From positions 558,001 to 622,000 of the forward strand of contig CAVSBG010000002.1 of assembly GCA_963726125.1 (NCBI GenBank): a stretch of 64,000 bases of DNA, read 5' to 3'. Below are positions 35,156-45,677 of the stretch, piece by piece. The position numbers were made by a program, and so were the translations under genes. How positions within the stretch are numbered: position 1 is the stretch's first letter; every line of letters starts with the position of its first letter. This stretch comes from JAMXLO01 sp963726125. GTDB lineage: Bacteria; Pseudomonadota; Alphaproteobacteria; Acetobacterales; Acetobacteraceae. The notes beneath the pieces are model-generated. The model was not told the DNA's origin. It was given only the letters and a program-made list of their open reading frames with translations, and did not search any database.

Positions 35156-36214
35156 CTACAGCTTCGGCAGCCTTGGCAGCACGGACTCGCCGAACAGGCG
35201 CATCGACGCCTGCGCATCGGCCAGCGTGATGTCGTTGAAGTTGACCTGGAGCGATGCAATTTCAAAGTCGCCGATCTGGCCACGGTAGGTGGCGACGGTG
35301 TCGAGGATGCGTTGCGGCGTGCCGACCCAGGCGGCGCACTTGGCGACCTGCGAGTCGAAATCGTCGCGCGCGAGCATTGCGATGATCTTGTCGTAGCCTG
35401 GATAATCGGTGGAGGTCTCGCCGGACATCCAATCCGACGCCGCTGCAACCAGCGACCGGAGATAGCGGTTCAACGGCTCGCGCGCGATGCGTTCGGCCGT
35501 CGCCTGGTCCTCGTGACAGAACATGTGGAAGGCGAGCATTACCGTGCCGCGTCCGGGATGCCCGGCGCGCTTCCAGGCATCGCGGTAGATGCCGAGTAGT
35601 TCCGCCATCGCACCGCCAGCCATCGGAATTGCCATGACGCCGTGGCCTGCCGCGCCGGCGCGCTCGAATGATTCCTTGGTGGCGAGTGCCGCGACATAGA
35701 ACGGTGGCCGCGGTTGTTGGGTGGGGCGGGGAAGGGACGTGACATTGCGAAAACTATGGAAGCGCCCCTCACTGGTTGCGCTCTCCTGTTCCAGCAACAG
35801 GCGCACCTGTTCGACGCCTTCGTCGAATCGGGCGCGGCTGTCGTCGAGCTTGACGCCGAAGTGGGCGAACTCGTGGGGGAGGAAGGCGCGGGCGAAGCCG
35901 ATGTCAAGGCGGCCGTCGCACAGCGCATCCAGCATCGCCAGTTCGCCGGCGAGTTTCAGCGGATTGTTGAATGCCGGCAGTACCGCGCCGGTGACCATCC
36001 GGGCCTGTTTCGTTACTTGCGCGGCGGCGGCGAGGAACACGATCGGGTTGGGGCTGTAGCCGCCGTACGGATGGAAGTAGTGCTCGACGGTGCGGACGTG
36101 GCTGTAGCCGTAGCGATCGCACAGGGCGACCAGCGATAGCGCTTCCTGCCAGTAGTCGCGGGCGGATTTCTCCGCTGGGCCGATGTCGGGGAAGAATTGG
36201 ATTCCAACCTGCAT
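35156..36214 (-). CDS. LLM class flavin-dependent oxidoreductase (luciferase-like)
   Basis: 352-residue bacterial luciferase-fold protein using FMNH2 or F420-type flavin. MQVGIQFFPDIGPAEKSARD at the start, GYSHVRTVEHYFHPYGGYSP, RMVTGAVLPAFNNPLKLAGE and RLDIGFARAFLPHEFAHFGV, and VGTPQRILDTVATYRGQIGD near the end are typical of alkanal or long-chain monooxygenases. Standalone on the minus strand, one base apart from the YqhA gene stop and start region (36214 vs 36216), so the two are probably one unit. Substrate unknown. Confidence 0.9.
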   Translation of the reverse strand: MQVGIQFFPDIGPAEKSARDYWQEALSLVALCDRYGYSHVRTVEHYFHPYGGYSPNPIVFLAAAAQVTKQARMVTGAVLPAFNNPLKLAGELAMLDALCDGRLDIGFARAFLPHEFAHFGVKLDDSRARFDEGVEQVRLLLEQESATSEGRFHSFRNVTSLPRPTQQPRPPFYVAALATKESFERAGAAGHGVMAIPMAGGAMAELLGIYRDAWKRAGHPGRGTVMLAFHMFCHEDQATAERIAREPLNRYLRSLVAAASDWMSGETSTDYPGYDKIIAMLARDDFDSQVAKCAAWVGTPQRILDTVATYRGQIGDFEIASLQVNFNDITLADAQASMRLFGESVLPRLPKL

Positions 36215-36215
36215 G

Positions 36216-36767
36216 TCAGCTTTTCCCGTCCGATCCCTTGCTCAACCTGTCAGCGAGCGCCAGCAGTACACCAACCACGCCAATGCCTAGCAGGATGGCG
36301 AGCTGCAGGGCCGCGCGTACTGCGGTGATGTCGTCGATGTGCACGAAGGTTTCCAGGATCAGGATGGCGGCGATCGCCGCGATCGACCCGATCAGGCGCA
36401 GTTTGATCGAGCTGAAGTCGAGACCGGCCAGCAACTCCGGTCGGCCGTCGCCTCGCGACGCGAGCAGGCGGCCGACAAAGTTCTCCCAGCCCGCGAAGAT
36501 GACGATGACGATGAGATTGGCGATCAACGAGAGATCGACCAATTTGAGCACGAGAAATACCGCATCGTTGCCGTTCAGCTTCAGAAAGCCGGGGATGCCT
36601 TCGATCAGCACCTCGACGAACTTGATCACGATCAACAGGAGTGCAACGAGCAGCCCGACGTAGATAGGTGCCATGATCCAGCGTGCCGCGAACATCGCGC
36701 GGCCGAGGTTGCGTTGGATGCGTTCCTCGAGATCGACGGGCGCGCCCGGAATGTTCGGTCGTGGCAT
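36216..36767 (-). CDS. YqhA family inner-membrane protein
   Basis: 183-residue protein of the YqhA/UPF0114 family, with four predicted membrane segments: APIYVGLLVALLLIVIKFVE, DLSLIANLIVIVIFAGWENF, KLRLIGSIAAIAAILILETF and LQLAILLGIGVVGVLLALAD. The hallmark is AARWIMAPIYVGL plus AGWENFVGRL. Function unknown; the E. coli homologue is an uncharacterised membrane protein. It precedes the LLM gene with a 1-bp gap. Confidence 0.9.
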   Translation of the reverse strand: MPRPNIPGAPVDLEERIQRNLGRAMFAARWIMAPIYVGLLVALLLIVIKFVEVLIEGIPGFLKLNGNDAVFLVLKLVDLSLIANLIVIVIFAGWENFVGRLLASRGDGRPELLAGLDFSSIKLRLIGSIAAIAAILILETFVHIDDITAVRAALQLAILLGIGVVGVLLALADRLSKGSDGKS

Positions 36768-37281
36768 CCGGCCATTCTATAGCGCAATCAGGTCAAAGAC
36801 GAACCTGGACGCGGGCCGTCCTGGGCGGTTGCATTTTGGCGACGCGGGGGGACGCGAGCGCGACTGATCGAGTGCATGTTGGGGCCGTGCGGCAGTTGCT
36901 CGTGCGAGGCGCAACATAGCTACTCTGTGGAGCGCCGCGGCGGCGGTGGGGTGCGGGTGAGAAGGAAGGCCTTGGACCACAGAAGCACAGAGGCACGGAG
37001 TTAGTCACAGAATGCGTTCATACCGACCTGTGATCTACTCCGTGCCTCTGTGCCTCTGTGGCTCAATACTTTTAACTGCCTTCGGCGGCCACTCTGGGCG
37101 AGGTCAATAATCGGCGGGGCGCGGCTGCGGCCCGTCGGCGACAATCTGGCTTCGCGCACAGATCCAACTACGATTGCCTTGACGTGCCGTCATTATGCAT
37201 TTGCGGGTGATTGCACCCGTCGCACTGGAATGGCCGGACACATATATCGAGTGATGGCCGAGCCGTTCTGCCCGTGAAGGA
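36768..37281. other. Intergenic region with an inverted repeat
   Basis: No gene is supported. A near-perfect inverted repeat (36977-37061) is the main content. The 200 bp after it lead into the zeta-toxin remnant with no clear frame before it. Confidence 0.5.
36977..37061. repeat. Inverted repeat, CACAGAGGCACGGAG type
   Basis: Left arm 36977-37000 (CCACAGAAGCACAGAGGCAC then GGAG) and right arm 37038-37061 pair over 24 nt with a single mismatch, separated by 37 nt. Intervening GTTAGTCACAG and CTGTGATCTAC words can pair too. It belongs to the same style of purine-rich palindromes as those at 14262 and 24446, but with no ORF inside. Confidence 0.85.
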
Positions 37282-37535
37282 ATGCAACAGGCTTGGAGAG
37301 CAATGGGCGGTCACAATGTGCCGGCAGACCGGGTCATCGCCCGATGGTCGCGTTCGATCGCAATGCCGGGACGTGTCGTCCCGCTCGCGGGTCGCCTGTA
37401 CGTGTTTGACAACTCCGGCACCAAGGGCCGGTGCTGATAGCCCGGAAGGACGGCGTGCAATTGGAATTGCTGCTGCCCGGATACCTCCCGGACATCGACG
37501 CGGTACTCGCCACGGTGGCACCACAGCCACCCTGA
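37282..37535 (+). pseudogene. Zeta-toxin-like P-loop kinase, C-terminal remnant, frameshifted
   Basis: From about 37303, MGGHNVPADRVIARWSRSIA then MPGRVVPLAGRLYVFDNSG, then a shift near 37424, and PVLIARKDGVQLELLLPGYL plus PDIDAVLATVAPQPP and a TGA at 37533-37535. GGHxVP..vI.RR.RS and ADRxYVFDNSG are C-terminal landmarks of zeta-toxin-like kinases of many chromosomes. The P-loop N-terminal half is missing. An antitoxin gene was not seen. Confidence 0.72.
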
Positions 37536-37558
37536 CGTCCCAAGTTGCGAAGCGCTGT

Positions 37559-40255
<2,697 letters not shown>

Positions 40256-40387
40256 GGCGGCGCCTTCCGTTGAGCGGCGAAGTTGAGGCGGTGTGCCGCA
40301 GGTGCAATGGTCACGCCAAGGCCCTGCGGCGGCGGGCTTAGAACACACCAGCGTTGCAGCGTCCACAAGAGCGGGGAGAGCGGTTTT

Positions 40388-41140
40388 TTGTTGCAGGCGG
40401 CGGGGTTGGCGGCGTTCCGCGGCGAGCGGCTGGTGTTCCGCGACCTCGACTTCAGCGTGGCGCCGGGGGGTGCGCTGGTGCTGACCGGGGCGAACGGGTC
40501 GGGCAAGTCGACGCTGTTGCGGTTGCTCGCCGGACTGCTGCGGCCGGCTGCCGGGGAGTTGCTGTGGTATGGCCAGGATGCGCTGGCCGATCTGTCCGAG
40601 CATGTGCGGCGGGTCGCGTATGTCGGACATCAGGACGCGGTCAAGCTGGCGCTGACCGCGCGCGAGAACCTGCGGTTCGCAGCGCGGCTGGGCGGAGGCG
40701 ATGTCGGGAGGGCCCTGGCGGCGGTCGGGCTGGAGGAACTGGCCGACCTGCCGGCGCGCATGCTGTCGGCGGGCCAGCGGCGGCGGCTGGCATTGGCACG
40801 GCTGGCGTTGGGGCGCGCTGTGGTCTGGCTGCTGGATGAACCGACATTGGGACTGGATACGCCGGCGGTGGAGCGCTTCGGCGCCATGCTGGCGGCGCAT
40901 CGCGCGGGCGGCGGGATGGTGGTGGCGGCAACGCATCTGCCGCTGCCGCTGGTCGCGCCGACCGAATTGGCAATGACATCGGGAGCAGAGGCTCCCAACA
41001 CTCCCCCTCCCCCTTGCGGGAGGGGGTTGGGGGGAGGGGGCGTCGCCGATCGGCACTGCCCCCTCCCCCCAACCCCCTCCCGCAAGGGGAGGGGGAGTAA
41101 TCGCGCCCTGGCCCCGTGTCCGGTTTCCTCGCCATCCTGA
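40388..41140 (+). CDS. ccmA: Haem exporter ATP-binding protein CcmA, with repeat-derived C-terminal tail
   Basis: ABC ATPase of the cytochrome c maturation exporter (with CcmB). Walker A is GANGSGKSTLL, signature LSAGQRRRLALARLALGRAV, Walker B VVWLLDEPTLGLDTP and the H-loop ATHLPLP. The start is a TTG (40388 or 40391) with GGGGAGAG upstream. The usual CcmA sequence ends after about 195 residues; here the frame goes on through a GC-rich palindrome, adding a roughly 50-residue Pro/Gly/Arg-rich tail (TPPPPCGRGLGGGG, PPTPSRKGRGSN), and overlaps ccmB by 25 bp. Confidence 0.92.
   Translation: MLQAAGLAAFRGERLVFRDLDFSVAPGGALVLTGANGSGKSTLLRLLAGLLRPAAGELLWYGQDALADLSEHVRRVAYVGHQDAVKLALTARENLRFAARLGGGDVGRALAAVGLEELADLPARMLSAGQRRRLALARLALGRAVVWLLDEPTLGLDTPAVERFGAMLAAHRAGGGMVVAATHLPLPLVAPTELAMTSGAEAPNTPPPPCGRGLGGGGVADRHCPLPPTPSRKGRGSNRALAPCPVSSPS
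40998..41100. repeat. GC-rich palindrome inside ccmA 3' end
   Basis: Arms of about 38 nt: AACACTCCCCCTCCCCCTTG onward on the left, and the complementary CAACCCCCTCCCGCAAGGGG then AGGGGGAGT on the right, with GGCGTCGCCGATCGGCACTG between. It encodes the last part of the ccmA frame. Same family as 11383, 18291, 45446 and 50994. Confidence 0.85.
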
Positions 41141-41781
41141 CCCGCGAATTACGCCTCTCGCTCCGCCACGGCGCGGATTCGCTGGCAGCACTGCTGTTCT
41201 TCCTGATCGTCGCGGCTCTGTTCCCGCTTGCCATCGGGCCGGCCCCGGAGACCCTTGGCCGCATCGCGCCGGGCATCGTCTGGGTATGCGCGATGCTGGC
41301 GGCGTTGCTGCCGCTGGATCGCCTGTTCGGTGCCGATTTCGAGGACGGCTCGCTCGACCAGCTGCTGCTGTCGGGCCTGCCGCCTGCCGCGATCGCTTTG
41401 GCGAAGGCCGCCGCGCATTGGCTGGTCACCGGCGTCCCACTACTGCTGGCAGCAGCACCACTGGCGGAGATGCTGCGCATGCCGGATGCAGCTCTGCCGG
41501 CGCTGCTGCTGGGACTGTTGCCTGGCACCATGCTGCTGTCTCTTTTCGGCACCGCCGGAGCCGCGATCGTGCTGGGCGCTCGCCGAGGTGGCGTGCTGCT
41601 GCCGCTGCTGGTGCTGCCGCTCGCCACCCCGATCCTGATCTTTGGCGTCGCCGGAGCGGACGCCGCGTCTGGCGGCTTAAGCCCGCGGCCCTATCTGCTG
41701 TTGCTGGCCGCGCTGCTGGCGGCGGCACTGCCGCTGGGTCCTCTGGCCGCGGGGGCCGGCCTGCGCAGCACGCTCGAGTAG
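41116..41781 (+). CDS. ccmB: Haem exporter membrane protein CcmB
   Basis: 221-residue CcmB, the integral membrane subunit of the cytochrome c maturation ABC exporter. FLAILTRELRLSLRHGADSL at the N-terminus and DFEDGSLDQLLLSGLPPAAI with LFGTAGAAIVLGARRGGVLL are the family segments; about six hydrophobic spans. GTG at 41116 is the start; it overlaps the ccmA frame. No ccmC or later ccm genes follow, so the rest of system I must lie elsewhere. A 355-bp gap follows. Confidence 0.93.
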   Translation: MSGFLAILTRELRLSLRHGADSLAALLFFLIVAALFPLAIGPAPETLGRIAPGIVWVCAMLAALLPLDRLFGADFEDGSLDQLLLSGLPPAAIALAKAAAHWLVTGVPLLLAAAPLAEMLRMPDAALPALLLGLLPGTMLLSLFGTAGAAIVLGARRGGVLLPLLVLPLATPILIFGVAGADAASGGLSPRPYLLLLAALLAAALPLGPLAAGAGLRSTLE

Positions 41782-42136
41782 GTTGAATATTATCTGGAAT
41801 TAATCATCTTAAAGTTGTATTAACAAGCCGTGCTACCAATTTGCTGCCTGCAATCTGTGCAATATTGCGATGCAGCATAAAGAACCTGATTTTGCCATCG
41901 TATTTCCTTGATTTCTCCGTTGCGTGAGTACGTCGTCGTTCGTTAACACGCATCGGTGAGGAGACGATTTGATGACGCATACCGGGCGGTTGCGGTGGGC
42001 GGATATCTATCGGCTTTGCCTGGATAGTTCCCTACGGGACCGTTGCGGCGACAACATGTCGCCAAATCCCTCCGCGACGATTGCGGTTAACCTTTGGCGG
42101 GTCCCCTGATCATCGCGGGACCGTTGGTGAGCTTTC
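41782..42136. other. Intergenic region upstream of glgP
   Basis: No gene. The first 130 bp are AT-rich by the standard of this window, including the CtrA-type box at 41809-41824. The promoter of glgP should lie here; I do not identify a convincing sigma-70 pair. Confidence 0.5.
41809..41824 (+). promoter_or_regulatory. Putative CtrA-binding box TTAA-N7-TTAAC
   Basis: TTAA (41809-41812), seven bases, then TTAAC (41820-41824). This is the full CtrA consensus of alphaproteobacteria. It is in AT-rich sequence 28 bp after ccmB and about 313 bp before glgP. One box alone has limited weight, and the next gene downstream is distant. Confidence 0.4.
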
Positions 42137-44626
42137 ATGGACATGACTGAAGTCCCTACCCTTACCGCGCAGCGGGAGATTGCTGCGCCAACGGGTGACC
42201 CGGATGGCTCAGACGAAGCCAGCGTCCTGCGTCGCCTGATCGTCGCGAAGCTGACCTATGCGACCGGCCGCGATCCGCTGCTCGCCAGCGACCGCGACTG
42301 GTTCGTCGCCACGGCGCTGGCGCTGCGCGACCGCATCGTTGACCGCTGGCTGCAAAGCACGCGCGACGATATCGCGGCGAACCCCAAGCGGGTCTACTAC
42401 CTGTCGCTGGAGTTCCTGCCGGGTCGCATGCTGCTGGACTCGCTGAACAATTCCGGCCTGACCGAGCCGGCGCGACAGGCGCTGGCCGAACTCGGTGTGG
42501 ACCTCGACCGGCTGCGGACGCTGGAGCCGGATCCGGCGCTGGGCAACGGCGGTCTCGGGCGGCTGGCCGCCTGCTTCATGGAGAGCATGGCGAGCCTGGG
42601 CATCCCCGCCCACGGCTTCGGCATCCGCTACAACCACGGCCTGTTCCAACAGGTGATCCGGGACGGCTGGCAGGAGGAATATCCGGAGACCTGGCTGTCG
42701 CTTGGCAATCCCTGGGAGTTCGAGCGCGCCGACATCAACTACACCATCGGCTTCGGCGGCTGGGTGGAGCCCACCGGGTCGGACGGCACCGTCGCATCCA
42801 TTTGGCATCCGCAGGAGTCGGTGATCGCCATCGCCTACGACATGCCCGTCGTTGGTTGGCGTGGCCGCCGCGCCAACACGCTGCGCCTGTGGTCGGCACG
42901 CGCGCCGGACCCGCTGGCGCTGGAGACCTTCAATCGCGGCGATCATGTCGGTGCTCTGGCGCAGCGGGTGCGCGCGAATGCCATCTCGCAGATCCTGTAC
43001 CCCAGCGACGAGACCCCGGCGGGTCAGGAACTGCGTCTTCGGCAGGAGTACTTCTTCTCCTCCGCGTCGCTGCATGACCTGTTGCGTCGCCATAAGCGCC
43101 AGTTCGGCGAGTTGAATACCCTGCCGGACCAGTGCGCCATCCAGCTGAACGACACCCATCCAGCCATCGTCGTCGCGGAGCTGATGCGGCTGCTGGTGGA
43201 CGAGCACGGCATGGAGTGGAACGAGGCGTGGCGGATCACCCGCAACACGGTCTGCTATACCAACCACACGCTGCTGCCCGAGGCGCTGGAGACCTGGCAG
43301 GTGCCGTTGATGGAGCGGCTGCTGCCGCGCCACATGCAGATCATCTACGAGATCAACAAGCAGCATCTCGATGGGCTGGCGACGTGCGATCTGCTGGATC
43401 CGCCGTCGCTGTCCGACGTGTCCATCATCGATGAGCATGGTGAGCGGCGCGTGCGGATGGGCACGCTGGCGTTCCTGGGCTCCCGCAGAGTGAATGGCGT
43501 GTCCGCGCTGCACACGGAGTTGATGCGGCAGACTGTGTTCAAGTCGCTGCACCGGCTGCATCCCGAGCGCATCGTCAACAAGACCAACGGCATCACGTTC
43601 CGTCGTTGGCTGCATACCTCCAATCCGCGTCTTACCAGCCTGCTGTGCGAGACCATCGGGGCGGAGGTGCTGGATGATCCGATGAGGCTGGAGCAGCTGG
43701 AACGGTTCGCTGACGATACGTCGCTGCATGATCGGTTGTTCGCTGCGCGCCGCGCCAATAAGGTGGCGTTGGCCACTATGATTGCGGAGCGGCTGGAGAT
43801 CGCGATTGATCCCGATGCGCTGGTCGACGTGCACATCAAGCGCATTCACGAGTACAAGCGACAATTGCTGAATATCCTGGAAACGATCGCGCTGTACAAC
43901 GCGATGCGCGAACAGCCGAACCGCAACTGGGTACCGCGTGTGCGCTTGTTTGCCGGACGGGCCGCGGCCAGCTATCGGCGTGCCAAGCTGATCATCAAGC
44001 TGATCCATGATGTGGCGCGCGTGGTGAATGCGGATCCGACGATTCATGGGCAACTGAAGGTGGTGTTCCTGCCGGACTACAACGTCAGCCTGGCGGAGAC
44101 GATCATTCCGGCCTCCGATGTGTCGGAGCAGATCTCGACGGCGGGGATGGAGGCTTCGGGCACCGGCAACATGAAGCTGGCGCTGAACGGCGCGCTGACC
44201 ATCGGCACGCTGGATGGCGCGAACCTGGAGATCCTCGACCGCGTGGGCGGCGAACACATGTTCATGTTTGGCCTCACGACGGAGGAGGTTGCGGCGCGCC
44301 GCAAGGGGGAGAGCGAGCCGATGCCGATGTCGGCGGACCTGCGGCAGGTGATCGAGGATATTGCGGTGGGGGCTTTTTCCCCGGATGAGCCGGATCGCTA
44401 CCGCGAGTTGCTGGCTGATCTGACCGGCAGTGACTGGTTCATGGTGGCAGCGGATTTCGACGCTTATGCCGAGGCGCAGCGGCAAGTTGCGGCGCGTTGG
44501 CACGATCGTCACGCATGGTGGCGGTCAAGCGTGATGAACACCGCGAAGATGGGCTGGTTTTCGTCCGATCGCACGATCCGCGAATACGCGGAGGAGATCT
44601 GGGGCGTGAAGGCGCCCGCTTACTGA
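42137..44626 (+). CDS. glgP: Glycogen/starch/alpha-glucan phosphorylase
   Basis: 829-residue GT35 enzyme that releases glucose 1-phosphate from glycogen. PLP is bound by the Lys in MEASGTGNMKLALNGALTIG, near residue 675; ALGNGGLGRLAACFMESMAS, HGFGIRYNHGLFQQ and HIKRIHEYKRQLLNILETI are family landmarks. Length is normal for bacterial phosphorylases. ATG at 42137 has GGTGAG upstream; a second ATG is two codons on. It stands alone, with no glgA, glgB or glgC next to it. Convergent with the epimerase, overlapping it by 7 bp at the 3' ends. Confidence 0.96.
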   Translation: MDMTEVPTLTAQREIAAPTGDPDGSDEASVLRRLIVAKLTYATGRDPLLASDRDWFVATALALRDRIVDRWLQSTRDDIAANPKRVYYLSLEFLPGRMLLDSLNNSGLTEPARQALAELGVDLDRLRTLEPDPALGNGGLGRLAACFMESMASLGIPAHGFGIRYNHGLFQQVIRDGWQEEYPETWLSLGNPWEFERADINYTIGFGGWVEPTGSDGTVASIWHPQESVIAIAYDMPVVGWRGRRANTLRLWSARAPDPLALETFNRGDHVGALAQRVRANAISQILYPSDETPAGQELRLRQEYFFSSASLHDLLRRHKRQFGELNTLPDQCAIQLNDTHPAIVVAELMRLLVDEHGMEWNEAWRITRNTVCYTNHTLLPEALETWQVPLMERLLPRHMQIIYEINKQHLDGLATCDLLDPPSLSDVSIIDEHGERRVRMGTLAFLGSRRVNGVSALHTELMRQTVFKSLHRLHPERIVNKTNGITFRRWLHTSNPRLTSLLCETIGAEVLDDPMRLEQLERFADDTSLHDRLFAARRANKVALATMIAERLEIAIDPDALVDVHIKRIHEYKRQLLNILETIALYNAMREQPNRNWVPRVRLFAGRAAASYRRAKLIIKLIHDVARVVNADPTIHGQLKVVFLPDYNVSLAETIIPASDVSEQISTAGMEASGTGNMKLALNGALTIGTLDGANLEILDRVGGEHMFMFGLTTEEVAARRKGESEPMPMSADLRQVIEDIAVGAFSPDEPDRYRELLADLTGSDWFMVAADFDAYAEAQRQVAARWHDRHAWWRSSVMNTAKMGWFSSDRTIREYAEEIWGVKAPAY

Positions 44627-45438
44627 GACGGCGACCAGTTCGTTGTGGGCGTCCACCCGAGCCGTTTGCGCGCGGCGGCGTTGCTGATCGGTGATGCGCG
44701 CGGGAATCTCTGAAAGAGCGCCGCGTCGTTCACTGGGATGGACGTCGCGTACAGTGCTTCCAGGCGGCTGACAGTCGGCTCGGTGGCGAACGTATCGTCC
44801 GCAGCGAGGAAGAAGATCTCGAAGCCGGCGTAGTCGAGCGTTGTGGCGGCGGCGAATCCGGTGGCGCAGTCTTCGGGGCTGACATAGGCGCGCATATAGG
44901 GGGGCGGCTCGCTACGACCCTCCGGGCCCGGCTTGCCTGTCATGAAGTCCGCCATTTCCGGGAACGCGACGAAGGTGGGACGGATGACGATCACTTCGAG
45001 ACCGCGGCGGGAGAATGCCTCGGCGGTGCGTTCGCCGCAGAATTTGCTGAGGGCGTAGGCATCGGTGGGGCGCAGTCGGTGCGCCTCGTCGATCGGCAGG
45101 TAGTCGGGCGGCATGTGGGGATTGCTGATGTCCAGGCCGGTGACGGATACGCTGGAACAATGGACCACGCGGCGAATGCCGAGCTGTCGGGCGGCCTCGA
45201 ACAAGTTCCAGGTGCCGATGGTGTTGACGTGCATGGTGGCCGCATCATCGGTCGCGAAGGAGCGGTCGATGCCGCCGAGGTGGACCACCACCTCGATGTC
45301 GCGGAGCGCTGTCCGTACGGCGCTGAAATCGCGCAGGTCGGCATCGGCGACGTCGAGCGCGCGTACCTCGTGGGACGCCAGGGCGGCGACGACGTAGCGG
45401 CCGAGCCGTCCGTGTGCGCCGGTGACTGCGATTTTCAT
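44620..45438 (-). CDS. NAD-dependent epimerase/dehydratase family protein
   Basis: 272-residue extended SDR. MKIAVTGAHGRLGRYVVAAL has the TGxxGxxG dinucleotide motif, and DAYALSKFCGERTAEAFSRR the YxxxK pair; HLGGIDRSFATDDAATMHVN and CSSVSVTG are further SDR landmarks. It resembles uronate dehydrogenase-like SDRs, but the substrate cannot be fixed. ATG at 45438 follows a palindromic repeat, whose translation would add a Pro/Gly-rich extension if a longer frame were used. The 3' end overlaps glgP on the other strand. Confidence 0.85.
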   Translation of the reverse strand: MKIAVTGAHGRLGRYVVAALASHEVRALDVADADLRDFSAVRTALRDIEVVVHLGGIDRSFATDDAATMHVNTIGTWNLFEAARQLGIRRVVHCSSVSVTGLDISNPHMPPDYLPIDEAHRLRPTDAYALSKFCGERTAEAFSRRGLEVIVIRPTFVAFPEMADFMTGKPGPEGRSEPPPYMRAYVSPEDCATGFAAATTLDYAGFEIFFLAADDTFATEPTVSRLEALYATSIPVNDAALFQRFPRASPISNAAARKRLGWTPTTNWSPSQ

Positions 45439-45445
45439 TGAACAA

Positions 45446-45538
45446 ACTCCCCCTCCCCTTGCGGGAGGGGGTTGGGGGAGGGGGCCGTGCCCGCACTTAT
45501 GGCGCCCCCTTCCCCCAACCCCCTCCCGCAAGGGGAGG
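45446..45538. repeat. GC-rich palindrome upstream of the epimerase
   Basis: Left arm ACTCCCCCTCCCCTTGCGGG then AGGGGGTTGGGGGAGGGGGC, right arm GCCCCCTTCCCCCAACCCCC then TCCCGCAAGGGGAGG, with about 20 nt between. It lies immediately before the epimerase start and so would appear in its 5' leader. Confidence 0.88.
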
Positions 45539-45547
45539 CGGAGACTG

Positions 45548-45677
45548 CTTCGTTATCCACGTTGCTTACCCACTTCGCTAATCCACTTTACCCATCCACA
45601 TTTCTTAACAACTTCGCTCATCCACGCTGCTTACCCATGTTGCTCATTCCCTTCGCGTCCCCACTTTGCTCACTCGC
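45548..45677. repeat. Degenerate 13-bp tandem repeat array, ten units
   Basis: Ten successive 13-nt units with no gaps, such as GTTGCTTACCCAC (45561), TTCGCTAATCCAC (45574), TTCGCTCATCCAC (45613) and GCTGCTTACCCAT (45626). The consensus is about TTGCTYAYCCAC with a leading base. The last unit overlaps the stop codon of the monooxygenase at 45670-45672. Unit length is not a multiple of three and no coding use is seen. Confidence 0.8.

Noticed and set aside
42209..44512. 767-codon minus-strand frame opposite glgP
   Set aside because: Antisense shadow of glgP; no motif and unnatural composition.
45548..45677. Short repeats that might be a CRISPR array
   Set aside because: Units are contiguous 13-mers with no spacers and no cas genes are near.
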